Shown piece by piece: positions 27,479 through 35,679 of a DNA stretch of 35,679 nt (position 1 is the stretch's first letter; each line of letters opens with the position of its first letter). A model generated the notes under the pieces. That model had not been told where the DNA came from. It did no database searches and saw only the letters and a program-made list of their open reading frames with translations. This DNA comes from Vibrio zhanjiangensis (lineage in GTDB: Bacteria; Pseudomonadota; Gammaproteobacteria; Enterobacterales; Vibrionaceae). The stretch is from NCBI RefSeq assembly GCF_030161235.1, contig NZ_BSPW01000050.1, positions 1 to 35,679 of the forward strand, given 5' to 3'. The position numbers and the translations under genes are program-made.

Positions 27479-29014
27479 ATGCAAATCGGGGTACCAAAAG
27501 AAACACTCGCGGGCGAAACGCGAGTAGCAGCTTCTCCAAAATCGGTAGAGCAGCTTTTAAAATTAGGGTTTGACGTCAATATTGAGTCTAAAGCGGGGGA
27601 TCTTGCCAGCTTTGATGATATTGCTTTCAAATCTTTCGGCGCAAATATTGTTACGAAAGACGAAGTATGGCAATCAGACATCATCCTGAAGGTGAATGCC
27701 CCTAGTGATACAGAAATAGAATTGATCAAAGAGGGGGCGACATTAATCAGTTTTATTTGGCCTGCCCAAAACGCCGAGCTGATGGAAAAATTGTCGTCAA
27801 GAAAAGTTAATGTGCTGGCGATGGATTCTGTACCACGTATTTCTAGAGCACAGTCTATGGATGCCTTATCGTCAATGGCAAACATTGCTGGCTATCGTGC
27901 AGTTGTTGAAGCTGCTCACGAATTTGGACGCTTTTTCACAGGACAAATAACTGCTGCTGGAAAAGTACCTCCTGCTAAAGTGCTCGTTGCAGGTGCTGGC
28001 GTGGCAGGATTGGCTGCTATAGGGGCGGCAGGAAGTTTGGGGGCAGTGGTTCGAGCGTTTGACGTACGCCCAGAAGTGAAAGAGCAAGTTCAGTCAATGG
28101 GGGCTGAATTTCTTGAAATCAACTTCAAAGAAGAATCGGGGTCAGGGGATGGATACGCCAAAGAGATGTCGGAAGCATTCAATAAGAAAGCAGAAGAACT
28201 CTATGCCGAGCAGGCCAAAGACGTCGATATTATCATCACAACGGCCTTAATTCCTGGGAAACCGGCTCCTAAACTCATCACCAAAGCGATGGTCGATAGT
28301 ATGCAAGCTGGGAGTGTCATCGTTGACCTAGCCGCTGCAAATGGTGGTAACTGTGAATATACAAAACCTAACAAGGTTGTCACCACAAAAAATGGTGTGA
28401 AGGTAGTTGGGTATACGGATATGGTTAGCCGTCTTCCTACTCAATCTTCCCAGCTATACGCCACAAACCTTGTCAATTTGCTAAAACTTCTCTGCAAAGA
28501 TAAAAGCGGTAACATCAACATAGACTTTGATGATGTCGTCTTGAGGGGGGTAACGGTAGTTAAAGAAGGGGAAGTGACATGGCCAGCGCCTCCGATTCAA
28601 GTTTCTGCGCAGCAGCCGCAAAAAACCGTAGAGACAGTAACACCAAAAGATAAAAAAGAGACACCTGTTTCCAATACGAAAAAATGGATCGCTTTGGGTG
28701 CGGGCTTATGCAGTTTTGCTTGGATAGCATCGGTTGCCCCAGCGTCATTTTTGAGCCACTTTACTGTTTTTGTCCTTGCCTGTGTCGTTGGTTACTATGT
28801 GGTATGGAATGTCACTCATGCTCTACATACCCCTTTAATGTCTGTCACCAACGCTATTTCTGGGATTATTGTTGTCGGTGCACTTTTACAAATAGGTCAA
28901 GGGAATGGTGTCGTTTCATTTCTCTCTTTCATCGCTATTTTGATTGCCAGTATCAACATCTTTGGCGGTTTCACTGTCACCAAGCGCATGCTTGAAATGT
29001 TTCGTAAAGATTAA
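27479..29014 (+). CDS. pntA: NAD(P) transhydrogenase, alpha subunit
   Basis: Inner-membrane-associated subunit of the proton-pumping transhydrogenase, which uses the proton gradient to make NADPH from NADH. It has 511 residues (E. coli 510). The cytoplasmic NAD-binding domain fills about residues 1-385 ([58 protein letters not shown]). A Pro/Lys-rich linker follows, then about four membrane spans from residue 400 to the end. AGGGA eight bases upstream supports the ATG. The pntB ribosome-binding site AAGGAG overlaps its stop codon. Confidence 0.97.
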   Translation: MQIGVPKETLAGETRVAASPKSVEQLLKLGFDVNIESKAGDLASFDDIAFKSFGANIVTKDEVWQSDIILKVNAPSDTEIELIKEGATLISFIWPAQNAELMEKLSSRKVNVLAMDSVPRISRAQSMDALSSMANIAGYRAVVEAAHEFGRFFTGQITAAGKVPPAKVLVAGAGVAGLAAIGAAGSLGAVVRAFDVRPEVKEQVQSMGAEFLEINFKEESGSGDGYAKEMSEAFNKKAEELYAEQAKDVDIIITTALIPGKPAPKLITKAMVDSMQAGSVIVDLAAANGGNCEYTKPNKVVTTKNGVKVVGYTDMVSRLPTQSSQLYATNLVNLLKLLCKDKSGNINIDFDDVVLRGVTVVKEGEVTWPAPPIQVSAQQPQKTVETVTPKDKKETPVSNTKKWIALGAGLCSFAWIASVAPASFLSHFTVFVLACVVGYYVVWNVTHALHTPLMSVTNAISGIIVVGALLQIGQGNGVVSFLSFIAILIASINIFGGFTVTKRMLEMFRKD

Positions 29015-29026
29015 GGAGTGACACAT

Positions 29027-30403
29027 ATGTCTGCAGGATTAACACAAGCGGCTTATATTGTTGCTGCATTATTCTTTATCCTAAGCTTGGCGGGCCTTTC
29101 AAAACAAGAATCCGCTAAATTTGGTAACTACTATGGTATTGCAGGTATGGCCATTGCTTTAGTTGCAACCATCTTTGGGCCAGATTCTCAAGGTGTCGTA
29201 TCTATCATCATAGCGATGGCAATAGGTGGAACAATAGGTATTCACTATGCCAAAAAAGTCGAAATGACAGAAATGCCAGAGCTGGTCGCAATACTGCACA
29301 GCTTCGTTGGACTCGCAGCCGTTCTTGTTGGCTATAACAGCTACTTGAATGCCCCCGAAACAGCAACACATGCTGAGCACGTTATTCATTTAGTTGAAGT
29401 TTTTCTGGGCGTTTTCATCGGGGCTGTCACATTTACAGGTTCGATTGTAGCGTTTGGTAAGTTACGAGGCCTCGTTTCTTCATCTCCTTTAAACTTGCCT
29501 CACAAGCATAAAATGAATTTGGCTGCCGTCATTGTATCCGCTTGGCTACTCACACGTTTTGTTGAAGCTGATGGGAGTTTATTTGCTCTATTTGTGATGA
29601 CACTGATTGCTCTTGCATTTGGCTACCACCTGGTGGCTTCTATAGGTGGCGCTGATATGCCTGTTGTTGTATCAATGCTTAATTCATATTCTGGATGGGC
29701 AGCCGCCGCTGCTGGCTTTATGCTAGCAAATGACTTGCTTATTGTGACGGGCGCGTTGGTCGGTTCGTCTGGTGCAATCCTTTCTTACATAATGTGTAAA
29801 GCAATGAATCGCTCATTTGTTAGTGTTATTGCTGGCGGCTTTGGTCAGGAGGTATCAATTTCTAGTGATATCGACCATGGCGAGCACCGCGAATCAACGG
29901 CTGATGAAGTAGCTGAGCTATTAAAAAACTCCAAGTCGGTCATTATCACACCGGGATACGGAATGGCAGTTGCACAAGCGCAGTATCCAGTACATGAAAT
30001 TACTGAAAAACTTAGAGCCAAAGGTGTCAATGTACGTTTTGGTATCCACCCAGTGGCTGGTCGCCTACCTGGACACATGAATGTGTTACTTGCAGAGGCT
30101 AAAGTACCTTATGATATCGTCTTAGAGATGGATGAAATCAATGATGATTTTGAACAAACCGATACTGTTTTGGTTATAGGCGCTAACGATACCGTTAATC
30201 CTGCTGCGCAGGAAGATCCGACCAGCCCAATCGCAGGAATGCCCGTCTTAGAGGTGTGGAACGCCAAAAATGTTATTGTTTTTAAACGCTCAATGAATAC
30301 CGGTTATGCTGGTGTACAGAATCCATTGTTTTTTAAAGAGAATACTCAAATGCTATTTGGAGATGCTAAAGAGAGTGTGGACGCCATTTCCAAAGCACTA
30401 TAA
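29027..30403 (+). CDS. pntB: NAD(P) transhydrogenase, beta subunit
   Basis: Membrane subunit that completes the proton channel and carries the NADP(H)-binding domain. The ATG at 29027 gives 458 residues beginning [12 protein letters not shown], as in E. coli, and lies eight bases after AAGGAG (29013-29018). A GTG at 29018 overlaps that ribosome-binding site and is rejected. About eight or nine spans fill residues 1-260 ([44 protein letters not shown]). The C-terminal NADP domain has [29 protein letters not shown] and [13 protein letters not shown]. Confidence 0.97.
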   Translation: MSAGLTQAAYIVAALFFILSLAGLSKQESAKFGNYYGIAGMAIALVATIFGPDSQGVVSIIIAMAIGGTIGIHYAKKVEMTEMPELVAILHSFVGLAAVLVGYNSYLNAPETATHAEHVIHLVEVFLGVFIGAVTFTGSIVAFGKLRGLVSSSPLNLPHKHKMNLAAVIVSAWLLTRFVEADGSLFALFVMTLIALAFGYHLVASIGGADMPVVVSMLNSYSGWAAAAAGFMLANDLLIVTGALVGSSGAILSYIMCKAMNRSFVSVIAGGFGQEVSISSDIDHGEHRESTADEVAELLKNSKSVIITPGYGMAVAQAQYPVHEITEKLRAKGVNVRFGIHPVAGRLPGHMNVLLAEAKVPYDIVLEMDEINDDFEQTDTVLVIGANDTVNPAAQEDPTSPIAGMPVLEVWNAKNVIVFKRSMNTGYAGVQNPLFFKENTQMLFGDAKESVDAISKAL

Positions 30404-30420
30404 AATAGGAAACCGAATAG

Positions 30421-30450
30421 GGGCCAGCGTTAGCTGGCTTCTTTTGTTTT
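30421..30450 (+). terminator. Rho-independent terminator after pntB
   Basis: GCCAGC, loop GTTA, GCTGGC (30423-30438) followed by a T-rich tail. Confidence 0.85.
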
Positions 30451-30548
30451 ATGGGTAACATTATTGACACCAATATCACATTGAAAATTTATATTTTTGC
30501 GATAATGCCTTACTCTAAATCTAACCCTTTGATTTATAGATTTTTGCA

Positions 30549-32003
30549 TTGAATAGAACGGTCTTAACAATATTGGTAATCACGATTGCAGCAATATGCA
30601 ATACTGCCAGCGCTAGCTCACTACCTGAGCGAATTGATCAGTTTGTCGATTCGTTCAATCAAGATATTTTCACAGCGTCTTATGATATTCGTATCTTGCA
30701 GTCAGATTATCCAACGCGATTAATCACCCCTGATTCAATGCTACCGCAAACCTCAGCGTATCCATTGAGAGATATACAACGTTTATACAAAATTGCACAA
30801 GACTGTACGGGGAAGTTACCACTAAGCCCACTCATTACAGAGCCACTCGTTTTTACACGCGCTATCTGTAAAGGAACCAAGCTAAGTCAGAAGTGGTTTG
30901 TGCGGAGCGGTCTGATTCATCCGGGAGGAGGAACTTACGCCAAAAGATACGCAGAACTTCACCCAGAGAAACAGGAACAACTTCAACAGTATATGCACAT
31001 AAAAGAGCGGCCGCTTGCTCCACGCGCAACATTATTGGGCCGCTTGCAGAGAATGAACGAAGAAACGATTACTGCTCTCATTTCTGGTTCAAGTATGTTT
31101 CTAGAGCAAGGCGAGCTTTGGCTAAGGCAAAATGATAGCTACCTTGTTTATCCAGAAAGTACCTGGAGAAAAAATGCCGACGAAGCCGGTTTGAGCGTAA
31201 CTCTAAAAGGTGAGTCAAGCAGTTGCTTCGTAAGAAGAGGGAATTTATGTTGGGATATTCAAGATCATTCAGAGATCCTACGTATCAGTATGGTGGTGCT
31301 CGTTATTGCCAACATTTTGCTGGTACTAGGGTGGGCAATATACCGCTGGAATACCAAAAGACAAGAGATGAAGAGTCGTATGCTGATTCTTCAGATCCTC
31401 ACACATGAACTGAGGACTCCAATCGCGAGTCTCTCTTTAACCGTGGAAGGATTTAGGCGCGAATTCGAAAAGCTTCCTGAATCAGTATACGATGAGTTTC
31501 GACGCCTTTGCGAAGACTCTCGTCGTTTAAGACAACTTGCCGAAGCAAGTAAAGATTATCTTCAATCTGACAACAAACCCCTCGCTACAGAATGGGTCCC
31601 TTCTGTGAAAGAATGGCTGGAGTTTAAGGTTGAAGAAGAATTTAACAACAAGCTTGAACTCAGAATCAATCAAGATGTGTCAGCAAAGCTAAACGTCTAT
31701 TGGTTGGGTACTTGCATCGATAACTTAATTCGTAACGCCATCAAGTATGGTGTTGGTCATGTTGTGTTGGATATCAACACAGACGATAATTTAATTACCG
31801 TTAAGGTTATAGACCAAGGTGAGTTGACTCAAAAAGATTGGCGTCAATTACGTCAACCATTTGTGAGTAAAGCCGGTCTTGGTTTAGGCTTAACTATCGT
31901 TGAATCTATGGTGAGTAGAATGGGAGGACGGATGTCCCTCATCGGTCCACCAACAACGTTTATATTGGAGATACCTTGTGAAACAGACACTGCTTCTTGT
32001 TGA
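30549..32003 (+). CDS. vxrA: VxrA-like sensor histidine kinase (DUF3404)
   Basis: Inner-membrane sensor kinase of 484 residues, first gene of the vxrABCDE (WigKR) system. That system controls cell-wall stress responses, type VI secretion and biofilm in V. cholerae. An N-terminal membrane or signal segment (about 3-22) precedes a periplasmic sensor of about 220 residues with four Cys, including CFVRRGNLCW near the membrane. TM2 is at about 246-266, and the kinase core has H286 (THELRTPIASL), N box NLIRNAIKYG and GLGLGLTIVESM. The start is a TTG at 30549 with no strong ribosome-binding site. Placement after pntAB matches V. cholerae VCA0563-0565. The stop lies inside vxrB, a 26-base overlap. 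Confidence 0.9.
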   Translation: MNRTVLTILVITIAAICNTASASSLPERIDQFVDSFNQDIFTASYDIRILQSDYPTRLITPDSMLPQTSAYPLRDIQRLYKIAQDCTGKLPLSPLITEPLVFTRAICKGTKLSQKWFVRSGLIHPGGGTYAKRYAELHPEKQEQLQQYMHIKERPLAPRATLLGRLQRMNEETITALISGSSMFLEQGELWLRQNDSYLVYPESTWRKNADEAGLSVTLKGESSSCFVRRGNLCWDIQDHSEILRISMVVLVIANILLVLGWAIYRWNTKRQEMKSRMLILQILTHELRTPIASLSLTVEGFRREFEKLPESVYDEFRRLCEDSRRLRQLAEASKDYLQSDNKPLATEWVPSVKEWLEFKVEEEFNNKLELRINQDVSAKLNVYWLGTCIDNLIRNAIKYGVGHVVLDINTDDNLITVKVIDQGELTQKDWRQLRQPFVSKAGLGLGLTIVESMVSRMGGRMSLIGPPTTFILEIPCETDTASC

Positions 32004-32637
32004 AGACGACAAAAATCTGGCCGATGGCCTGTTAGTGAGCCTGGAGCAAGCAGGATATGAGTGTTTTCACGCCGAAAGCATTGCTGATGTTGAACAATAT
32101 TGGGAAAAATCAGACTTGGTGATTCTAGATCGACAACTTCCTGATGGTGATTCAGTAGAACATCTTGTTGGCTGGAAGGCTATCAAAGATGTCCCTGTTA
32201 TTTTGCTCACCGCTTTAGTGACAGTAAAAGATAAAGTTACCGGTCTTGATGCGGGTGCCAATGACTATCTGACTAAACCATTTGCAGAGGCTGAACTATT
32301 TGCACGTATCCGTGCGCAGCTCAGAGCGCCGGAGTCAGAATCCCAAGACGACACTAAAGTTCAAACTGAACATCTTTTGATCGATAAGGCTACCCGCGAA
32401 GTGTTCTATCGAGAAGAGTCTATTACATTAACAAGAACTGAATTTGATCTTTTGCTGTTTTTGGCCAGTAATCTAGGACGAGTATTTACTCGAGATGAAT
32501 TATTGGATCATGTGTGGGGATACAATCACTTCCCAACGACTCGAACTGTAGACACTCATGTTCTTCAGTTGCGCCAAAAGCTACCAGGGCTTGAGATCGA
32601 GACTCTCCGAGGTGTTGGCTATAAAATGAAAGCCTAA
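31978..32637 (+). CDS. vxrB: VxrB-like response regulator (OmpR type)
   Basis: DNA-binding response regulator of 219 residues. The receiver domain, about 1-115, has the acidic pair ED-D at 9-11, phosphate acceptor D51 (LVILDRQLPDGD) and TKPF. The winged-helix output domain, about 125-219, is of OmpR/PhoB type (ITLTRTEFDLLLFLASNLGRVFTRDELLDHVWG, TRTVDTHVLQLRQKL, LRGVGYKM). The start is a GTG at 31978, seven bases after GGAG (31967-31970). It should receive phosphate from the VxrA product encoded just upstream. Its stop overlaps the vxrC ATG (TAATG). Confidence 0.93.
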   Translation: MKQTLLLVEDDKNLADGLLVSLEQAGYECFHAESIADVEQYWEKSDLVILDRQLPDGDSVEHLVGWKAIKDVPVILLTALVTVKDKVTGLDAGANDYLTKPFAEAELFARIRAQLRAPESESQDDTKVQTEHLLIDKATREVFYREESITLTRTEFDLLLFLASNLGRVFTRDELLDHVWGYNHFPTTRTVDTHVLQLRQKLPGLEIETLRGVGYKMKA

Positions 32638-33509
32638 TGAGAGTTAAAGCGTTATTACTTGGCGTGTTACTCAGCACGCCAATCTCAGCAGCCAATACCT
32701 TATGGTTTGAAACAAATTCACCACTTATTCAAGCTCATAAGTTTTTGCTAAACAATGATTTACCTGCAATGTTTGTTGCTTTGGTAGAAGTTTGGCAACA
32801 AGAAAAAAATCAAGCTATTTCCGCTCATCTCAATGACCTCTTTCAGCAATCATTGCAAGTTGACTGCGGGAAAGGACTCGACTCAAGACCGTTTCCTGAT
32901 TGGTTAAAAAATGTCACCGTTAGCGCCGTAGATACCCAAAGTCCCGGAAGAGAGTCATACAGAGCTTCTGTTGAGGTTCTATCTCGTAAGGATATCTCTG
33001 ATATTTCTCTAACTCGTTGGGTACAAAAGAGCATTTCCACCGATCAGTCTTTTATGGATTTGAGTGACGAAGACTCATCAACTAAATCTTATGTGAAGCG
33101 TTACAACCTAAATAGCAAGATCCCTATGGGGTTATATCGGTTAGATATTACGGCGAAAGACCAAACTTCATGGAGTTCATGGCTCGTATTTGGTGAATCA
33201 AAAGCTAAAGTCAGTATTAGATGGCAATCCAAAGATCAATGGCGTGTTGAAAGAAACGCTCTACCAAACAATCACTGCCCCTTACCAAAGCTTGACGCTT
33301 CGCTCTATGATTATGTCGATGGTCAATATAATAAAGTGTGGGGTGAATCCTATGAGTCAGATTATCCTACCTCCTTAGAACCGAACATTGTCCCTCCAGA
33401 TCGCTATGTTTTGGCAGTATCAATGACACATCAAAGATGGCAAGGCCCCATAATTGTTGAACAATCCCAAATTATTAGTAAAACATATGATATTTCGATA
33501 GAGGAATAA
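32637..33509 (+). CDS. vxrC: VxrC-like DUF2861 periplasmic protein
   Basis: Secreted protein of 290 residues, third gene of the vxr operon, matching VCA0567 by position and by the DUF2861 type. The signal peptide is about 1-18 (cleavage after PISA). The mature protein is soluble, starting NTLWFETNSPLIQAHKFLLNNDLPAMFVALVEVWQ, with two Cys that could pair. In V. cholerae, VxrC influences VxrAB signalling; the biochemical role is unknown. Its start overlaps the vxrB stop. Confidence 0.85.
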   Translation: MRVKALLLGVLLSTPISAANTLWFETNSPLIQAHKFLLNNDLPAMFVALVEVWQQEKNQAISAHLNDLFQQSLQVDCGKGLDSRPFPDWLKNVTVSAVDTQSPGRESYRASVEVLSRKDISDISLTRWVQKSISTDQSFMDLSDEDSSTKSYVKRYNLNSKIPMGLYRLDITAKDQTSWSSWLVFGESKAKVSIRWQSKDQWRVERNALPNNHCPLPKLDASLYDYVDGQYNKVWGESYESDYPTSLEPNIVPPDRYVLAVSMTHQRWQGPIIVEQSQIISKTYDISIEE

Positions 33510-33568
33510 CTCAAGTTCATACACAATAAGACGATATAGACCACAGGGATGAAGAAGTTTATATCGTT

Positions 33569-34783
33569 ATGAAAAAATCAATAAAAATCTTAACATTATC
33601 TATAGCATCTATTTCTGCTCATTCCTATGCAGCAACTTACGCCGTAGAAGCAAGAGGAGATGCAATGGGTGGCACCGGGGTTGTGTCTTCCAATTTTCTA
33701 ACCGCGCCATTTTATAACCCTGCCATTACTGCAATCTATCGACGCAATGATGATGCCGGCATGATTATTCCATCATTTGGTTTGGCGTATAGTGATGAAT
33801 ATCAAATGGTTGATGGCCTAGATCAAGCATCAAAAATTATAGATGGAGCAATAAGCTCAAGTAGCATTTCATCTGCTGATGCCGCCGAGTTGCAAACCAC
33901 TTTGAATGGCTTGGAAAATGATATCGCAAAACTTGAACTTGGGGGAGTAGTTGCTTTAGCGATTCCCAATAGCTGGGTTGCTGCGAATTTATTTGGTAAA
34001 GCCTATATCGAATCTTTTGCTCAAACTGATATCTATACGAGTGCGAACACAGGTAACACTGATGTAAACACAGCAGTCAATGCAGAGTTAAGTGCCATCA
34101 ATGCCGTAGCAATAGGCGTTACTGAAGTCGGTATCTCCTTAGCCAAGTACCAAACCTTTCTCGGTCAGCACATATCATTCGGTGTCTCTCCCAAGTTACA
34201 GCGTATCTATACCTATGTTTATACGGCCAATCTCAATAACTATGATATTAAAGATGTCCGAGATAATGGCACCGGGGATACCATGTTCAATATGGATGCG
34301 GGCTTCTTGTGGTTCAGAGGTCCTATAAGGGTTGGTGTGTCAGCGATGAATATCGTATCACGCGACATTACGACACAAGAACTCCCTGCACAAACGCTAA
34401 CATCAAAAATTGACGGCAGTCAGTCAAGAACAACAGCTGCGGTATCTTATTCCTACAAAGTAAGGCCTCAATATACAGTGGGTATCGGTCTGGTTGGTGA
34501 CTATTCGGCAATCAGTGTTGACTATGATCTGAATGAAGATGAACGCTACACTAGTTTCAAAGACAATACCCAATACGTACGAGTAGGGGGGGAAATTGAT
34601 ATTATGCGTCAGTTGAAACTACGAGCTGGTTGGCGCCGTAATCTTGCTTACGACAATTTGGACGATACATTCACAGCAGGGATTGGTTTATCACCACTGA
34701 ATTTATTCCAAATGGATATCGGGGCAAGCTACACCAATGAAGACTCAATGGGTGCCTATATTAATTTTTTAGGCAGCTATTAA
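33569..34783 (+). CDS. vxrD: VxrD-like outer-membrane protein (TraF_2 family)
   Basis: Predicted outer-membrane barrel of 404 residues. The signal peptide is about 1-21. The mature start VEARGDAMGGTGVVSSNFLTAPFYNPA is the mark of the family that databases call conjugal transfer TraF (PF13729); nothing here points to conjugation. The C-terminal half has regular amphipathic strands (QYTVGIGLVGDYSAISVDYDL, LKLRAGWRRNLAYDN) and a terminal aromatic region. It lies 59 bases after vxrC, so it is probably the same operon. Function within the Vxr system is unknown. Confidence 0.85.
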   Translation: MKKSIKILTLSIASISAHSYAATYAVEARGDAMGGTGVVSSNFLTAPFYNPAITAIYRRNDDAGMIIPSFGLAYSDEYQMVDGLDQASKIIDGAISSSSISSADAAELQTTLNGLENDIAKLELGGVVALAIPNSWVAANLFGKAYIESFAQTDIYTSANTGNTDVNTAVNAELSAINAVAIGVTEVGISLAKYQTFLGQHISFGVSPKLQRIYTYVYTANLNNYDIKDVRDNGTGDTMFNMDAGFLWFRGPIRVGVSAMNIVSRDITTQELPAQTLTSKIDGSQSRTTAAVSYSYKVRPQYTVGIGLVGDYSAISVDYDLNEDERYTSFKDNTQYVRVGGEIDIMRQLKLRAGWRRNLAYDNLDDTFTAGIGLSPLNLFQMDIGASYTNEDSMGAYINFLGSY

Positions 34784-34860
34784 AACACACAATCGTTCAT
34801 GAGAACCAAGCACACCTGTTTTCTTGGGGACTGGCGCTCTGACACAAATAATAATATAGT

Positions 34861-34884
34861 TGGCTCCTGATTTAAAAGGAGCCA
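34861..34884 (+). promoter_or_regulatory. Hairpin covering the vxrE ribosome-binding site
   Basis: TGGCTCC (34861-34867) pairs fully with GGAGCCA (34878-34884) across a ten-base AT-rich loop. GGAG is the Shine-Dalgarno sequence of vxrE, so the stem would hide it until opened. Confidence 0.55.
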
Positions 34885-34887
34885 CTT

Positions 34888-35040
34888 ATGTTTGATGATC
34901 TCCCAACACTCTCTCATGCTGAACAACAAGAAGCGGTAGAACAGATCCAAGAGCTAATGGCTCAGGGAATGAGCACAGCACAAGCAATAAAAACCGTTGC
35001 TGAACAGATACGCAATAAAGAACATCATACCCCATCATAG
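34888..35040 (+). CDS. vxrE: VxrE-like UPF0181 (YoaH family) small protein
   Basis: Protein of 50 residues. It starts [20 protein letters not shown] and continues [22 protein letters not shown], matching E. coli YoaH ([20 protein letters not shown] onward) and V. cholerae VCA0569, the UPF0181 member called VxrE. It is helical and cytoplasmic; the function is unknown. AGGAG seven bases upstream fixes the ATG. It is the last gene of the vxr operon, 104 bases after vxrD, and is followed by two tandem hairpins. Confidence 0.88.
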   Translation: MFDDLPTLSHAEQQEAVEQIQELMAQGMSTAQAIKTVAEQIRNKEHHTPS

Positions 35041-35056
35041 ATACCCTATAACGTGA

Positions 35057-35100
35057 GAAGAGGGCAGCGAATAGTCCCTCTTCATCTCTTCAAAAGAGAT
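35057..35100 (+). terminator. Two tandem hairpins after vxrE
   Basis: GAAGAGGG / CCCTCTTC (35057-35064, 35076-35083) is followed at once by ATCTCTT-CAA-AAGAGAT (35084-35100). Both stems are perfect. No T run follows, so termination or 3'-end protection is possible. Confidence 0.5.
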
Positions 35101-35293
35101 AATCCCTGTTCAAAAAATCCCCCTTAGCCTACGCCAAAACAGTAATATATGCTAAAAAACGACTATTTAACAATTAGTTAAAGCAGAATAAAATCCTGCC
35201 GCTATAAAATGAGTTAGTGGACTTGTAATTTAATTACGAAATGCCATAAATGTACGGTAAGCGCTGACATTTTGCCGAAGATAATTTTGCTAT
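35101..35293. other. AT-rich intergenic stretch, no gene seen
   Basis: Part of the 422-base gap between vxrE and the last small frame. No frame, repeat or clear promoter is visible before the matS cluster that begins at 35294. Confidence 0.5.
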
Positions 35294-35306
35294 GTGATAC
35301 TGTCAC
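35294..35306. other. Near-matS site, one mismatch
   Basis: GTGATACTGTCAC differs from GTGACRNYGTCAC only at position 5. It lies 67 and 102 bases (centre to centre) from two exact sites. Confidence 0.45.
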
Positions 35307-35360
35307 AACGGGTTTGCCAATTACTCACTCTCCAGTTGCGTAGCTATAAAACAAGAGTAC

Positions 35361-35373
35361 GTGACATTGTCAC
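35361..35373. other. matS site (MatP binding), exact
   Basis: GTGACATTGTCAC fits GTGACRNYGTCAC at every position. It is intergenic, downstream of vxrE. Confidence 0.85.
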
Positions 35374-35395
35374 GCCAATTCAACACAACAACAAA

Positions 35396-35408
35396 GTGAC
35401 GGTGTCAC
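35396..35408. other. matS site (MatP binding), exact
   Basis: GTGACGGTGTCAC fits the consensus fully. Its centre is 35 bases from the site at 35361, so two MatP dimers could bind side by side. Confidence 0.85.
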
Positions 35409-35462
35409 TATAATTGTAGTGTGAAAAGAAAATTGTTGTGAAGTAAACTCAATACTATCAAG

Positions 35463-35678
35463 ATGGTATCAGTTAAAGTCTATAACAAAGCAGTGGTAGT
35501 TTTGATGAAATATGAACGAGCAGACATTAAACACGCTAAAATGATTAGCCATCTCATCCTGCCTTTAACCCAAAAATATGTTTGTCCAACGTGTGCTGAG
35601 TCCTTTCATGAGACACTGTGTGATCACCAAGCGATTCTGTCGTACCTTAATTACCAAGCGACTTTGTCATTACGTTAA
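35463..35678 (+). CDS. Doubtful 71-residue frame with a Cys/His cluster
   Basis: Open frame of 71 codons near the window end, with a stop at 35676-35678. No ribosome-binding site precedes the ATG at 35463 or the in-frame ATG at 35505. The middle reads CPTCAESFHETLCDH (C41, C44, H49, C53, H55), which could hold a zinc ion, and the end contains the repeat HQAILSYLN / YQATLSLR. No family is recognised. It may be chance. Confidence 0.25.
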   Translation: MVSVKVYNKAVVVLMKYERADIKHAKMISHLILPLTQKYVCPTCAESFHETLCDHQAILSYLNYQATLSLR

Positions 35679-35679
35679 C

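Noticed and set aside
33569..34783. Conjugation gene (TraF name of the vxrD family)
   Set aside because: The family name is historical. No other transfer gene is present, and the gene sits in the vxr operon.
35293..35307. CRP-like site TGTGA-TACTG-TCACA
   Set aside because: The spacer is five bases, not the six CRP needs, and it sits in the matS cluster; the one-mismatch matS reading is better.

Overview
The window reads as a piece of the second chromosome of a Vibrio species. The evidence is the run pntA-pntB-vxrA-vxrB-vxrC-vxrD-vxrE (27479-35040), which I recall as the V. cholerae VCA0563-VCA0569 order. The DUF3404 kinase, DUF2861 protein and UPF0181 (YoaH) protein of that run, a chitin-degrading enzyme, and inosine-guanosine kinase, methylglyoxal synthase and TorT/TorS with gammaproteobacterial spelling agree with this. 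Four exact copies of the MatP-binding site matS (GTGACRNYGTCAC), with two near copies, place the window in the replication-terminus domain of its replicon. Three of the six lie within 115 bp near the right end.

Left part (1-8.9 kb): the 3' part of a DEAD-box RNA helicase, a GNAT acetyltransferase, an orphan amino-acid-type periplasmic binding protein, an AT-rich orphan with a possible kinase-like active-site layout (2773-4110), a second GNAT acetyltransferase, a chemoreceptor, inosine-guanosine kinase and a CreA-like lipoprotein. Most genes are single and separated by hairpin terminators.

Middle part (9-24.7 kb): torT and mgsA form a tight pair divergent from torS, without torR or torCAD. 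Next to them lie yqhD (aldehyde reductase) and its divergent regulator yqhC, so methylglyoxal synthesis and reduction sit within 6 kb. Then come a multidomain GH18 chitinase, an outer-membrane barrel protein, a small OB-fold periplasmic protein, and a translationally coupled cobQ-modABC cluster for cobyric acid amidation and molybdate uptake.

Right part (24.7-35.7 kb): a small acidic protein, a REC-GGDEF diguanylate cyclase, a ComFB-family protein with a HlyU-family (PF10115) partner, the pntAB transhydrogenase, and the vxrABCDE envelope-stress operon. The last gene, vxrE, is only 50 codons long, and a hairpin covers its ribosome-binding site. The final 640 bases hold two tandem hairpins, the matS cluster and a doubtful 71-residue reading frame. 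I see no tRNA, rRNA, CRISPR array, insertion sequence or integron attC site.
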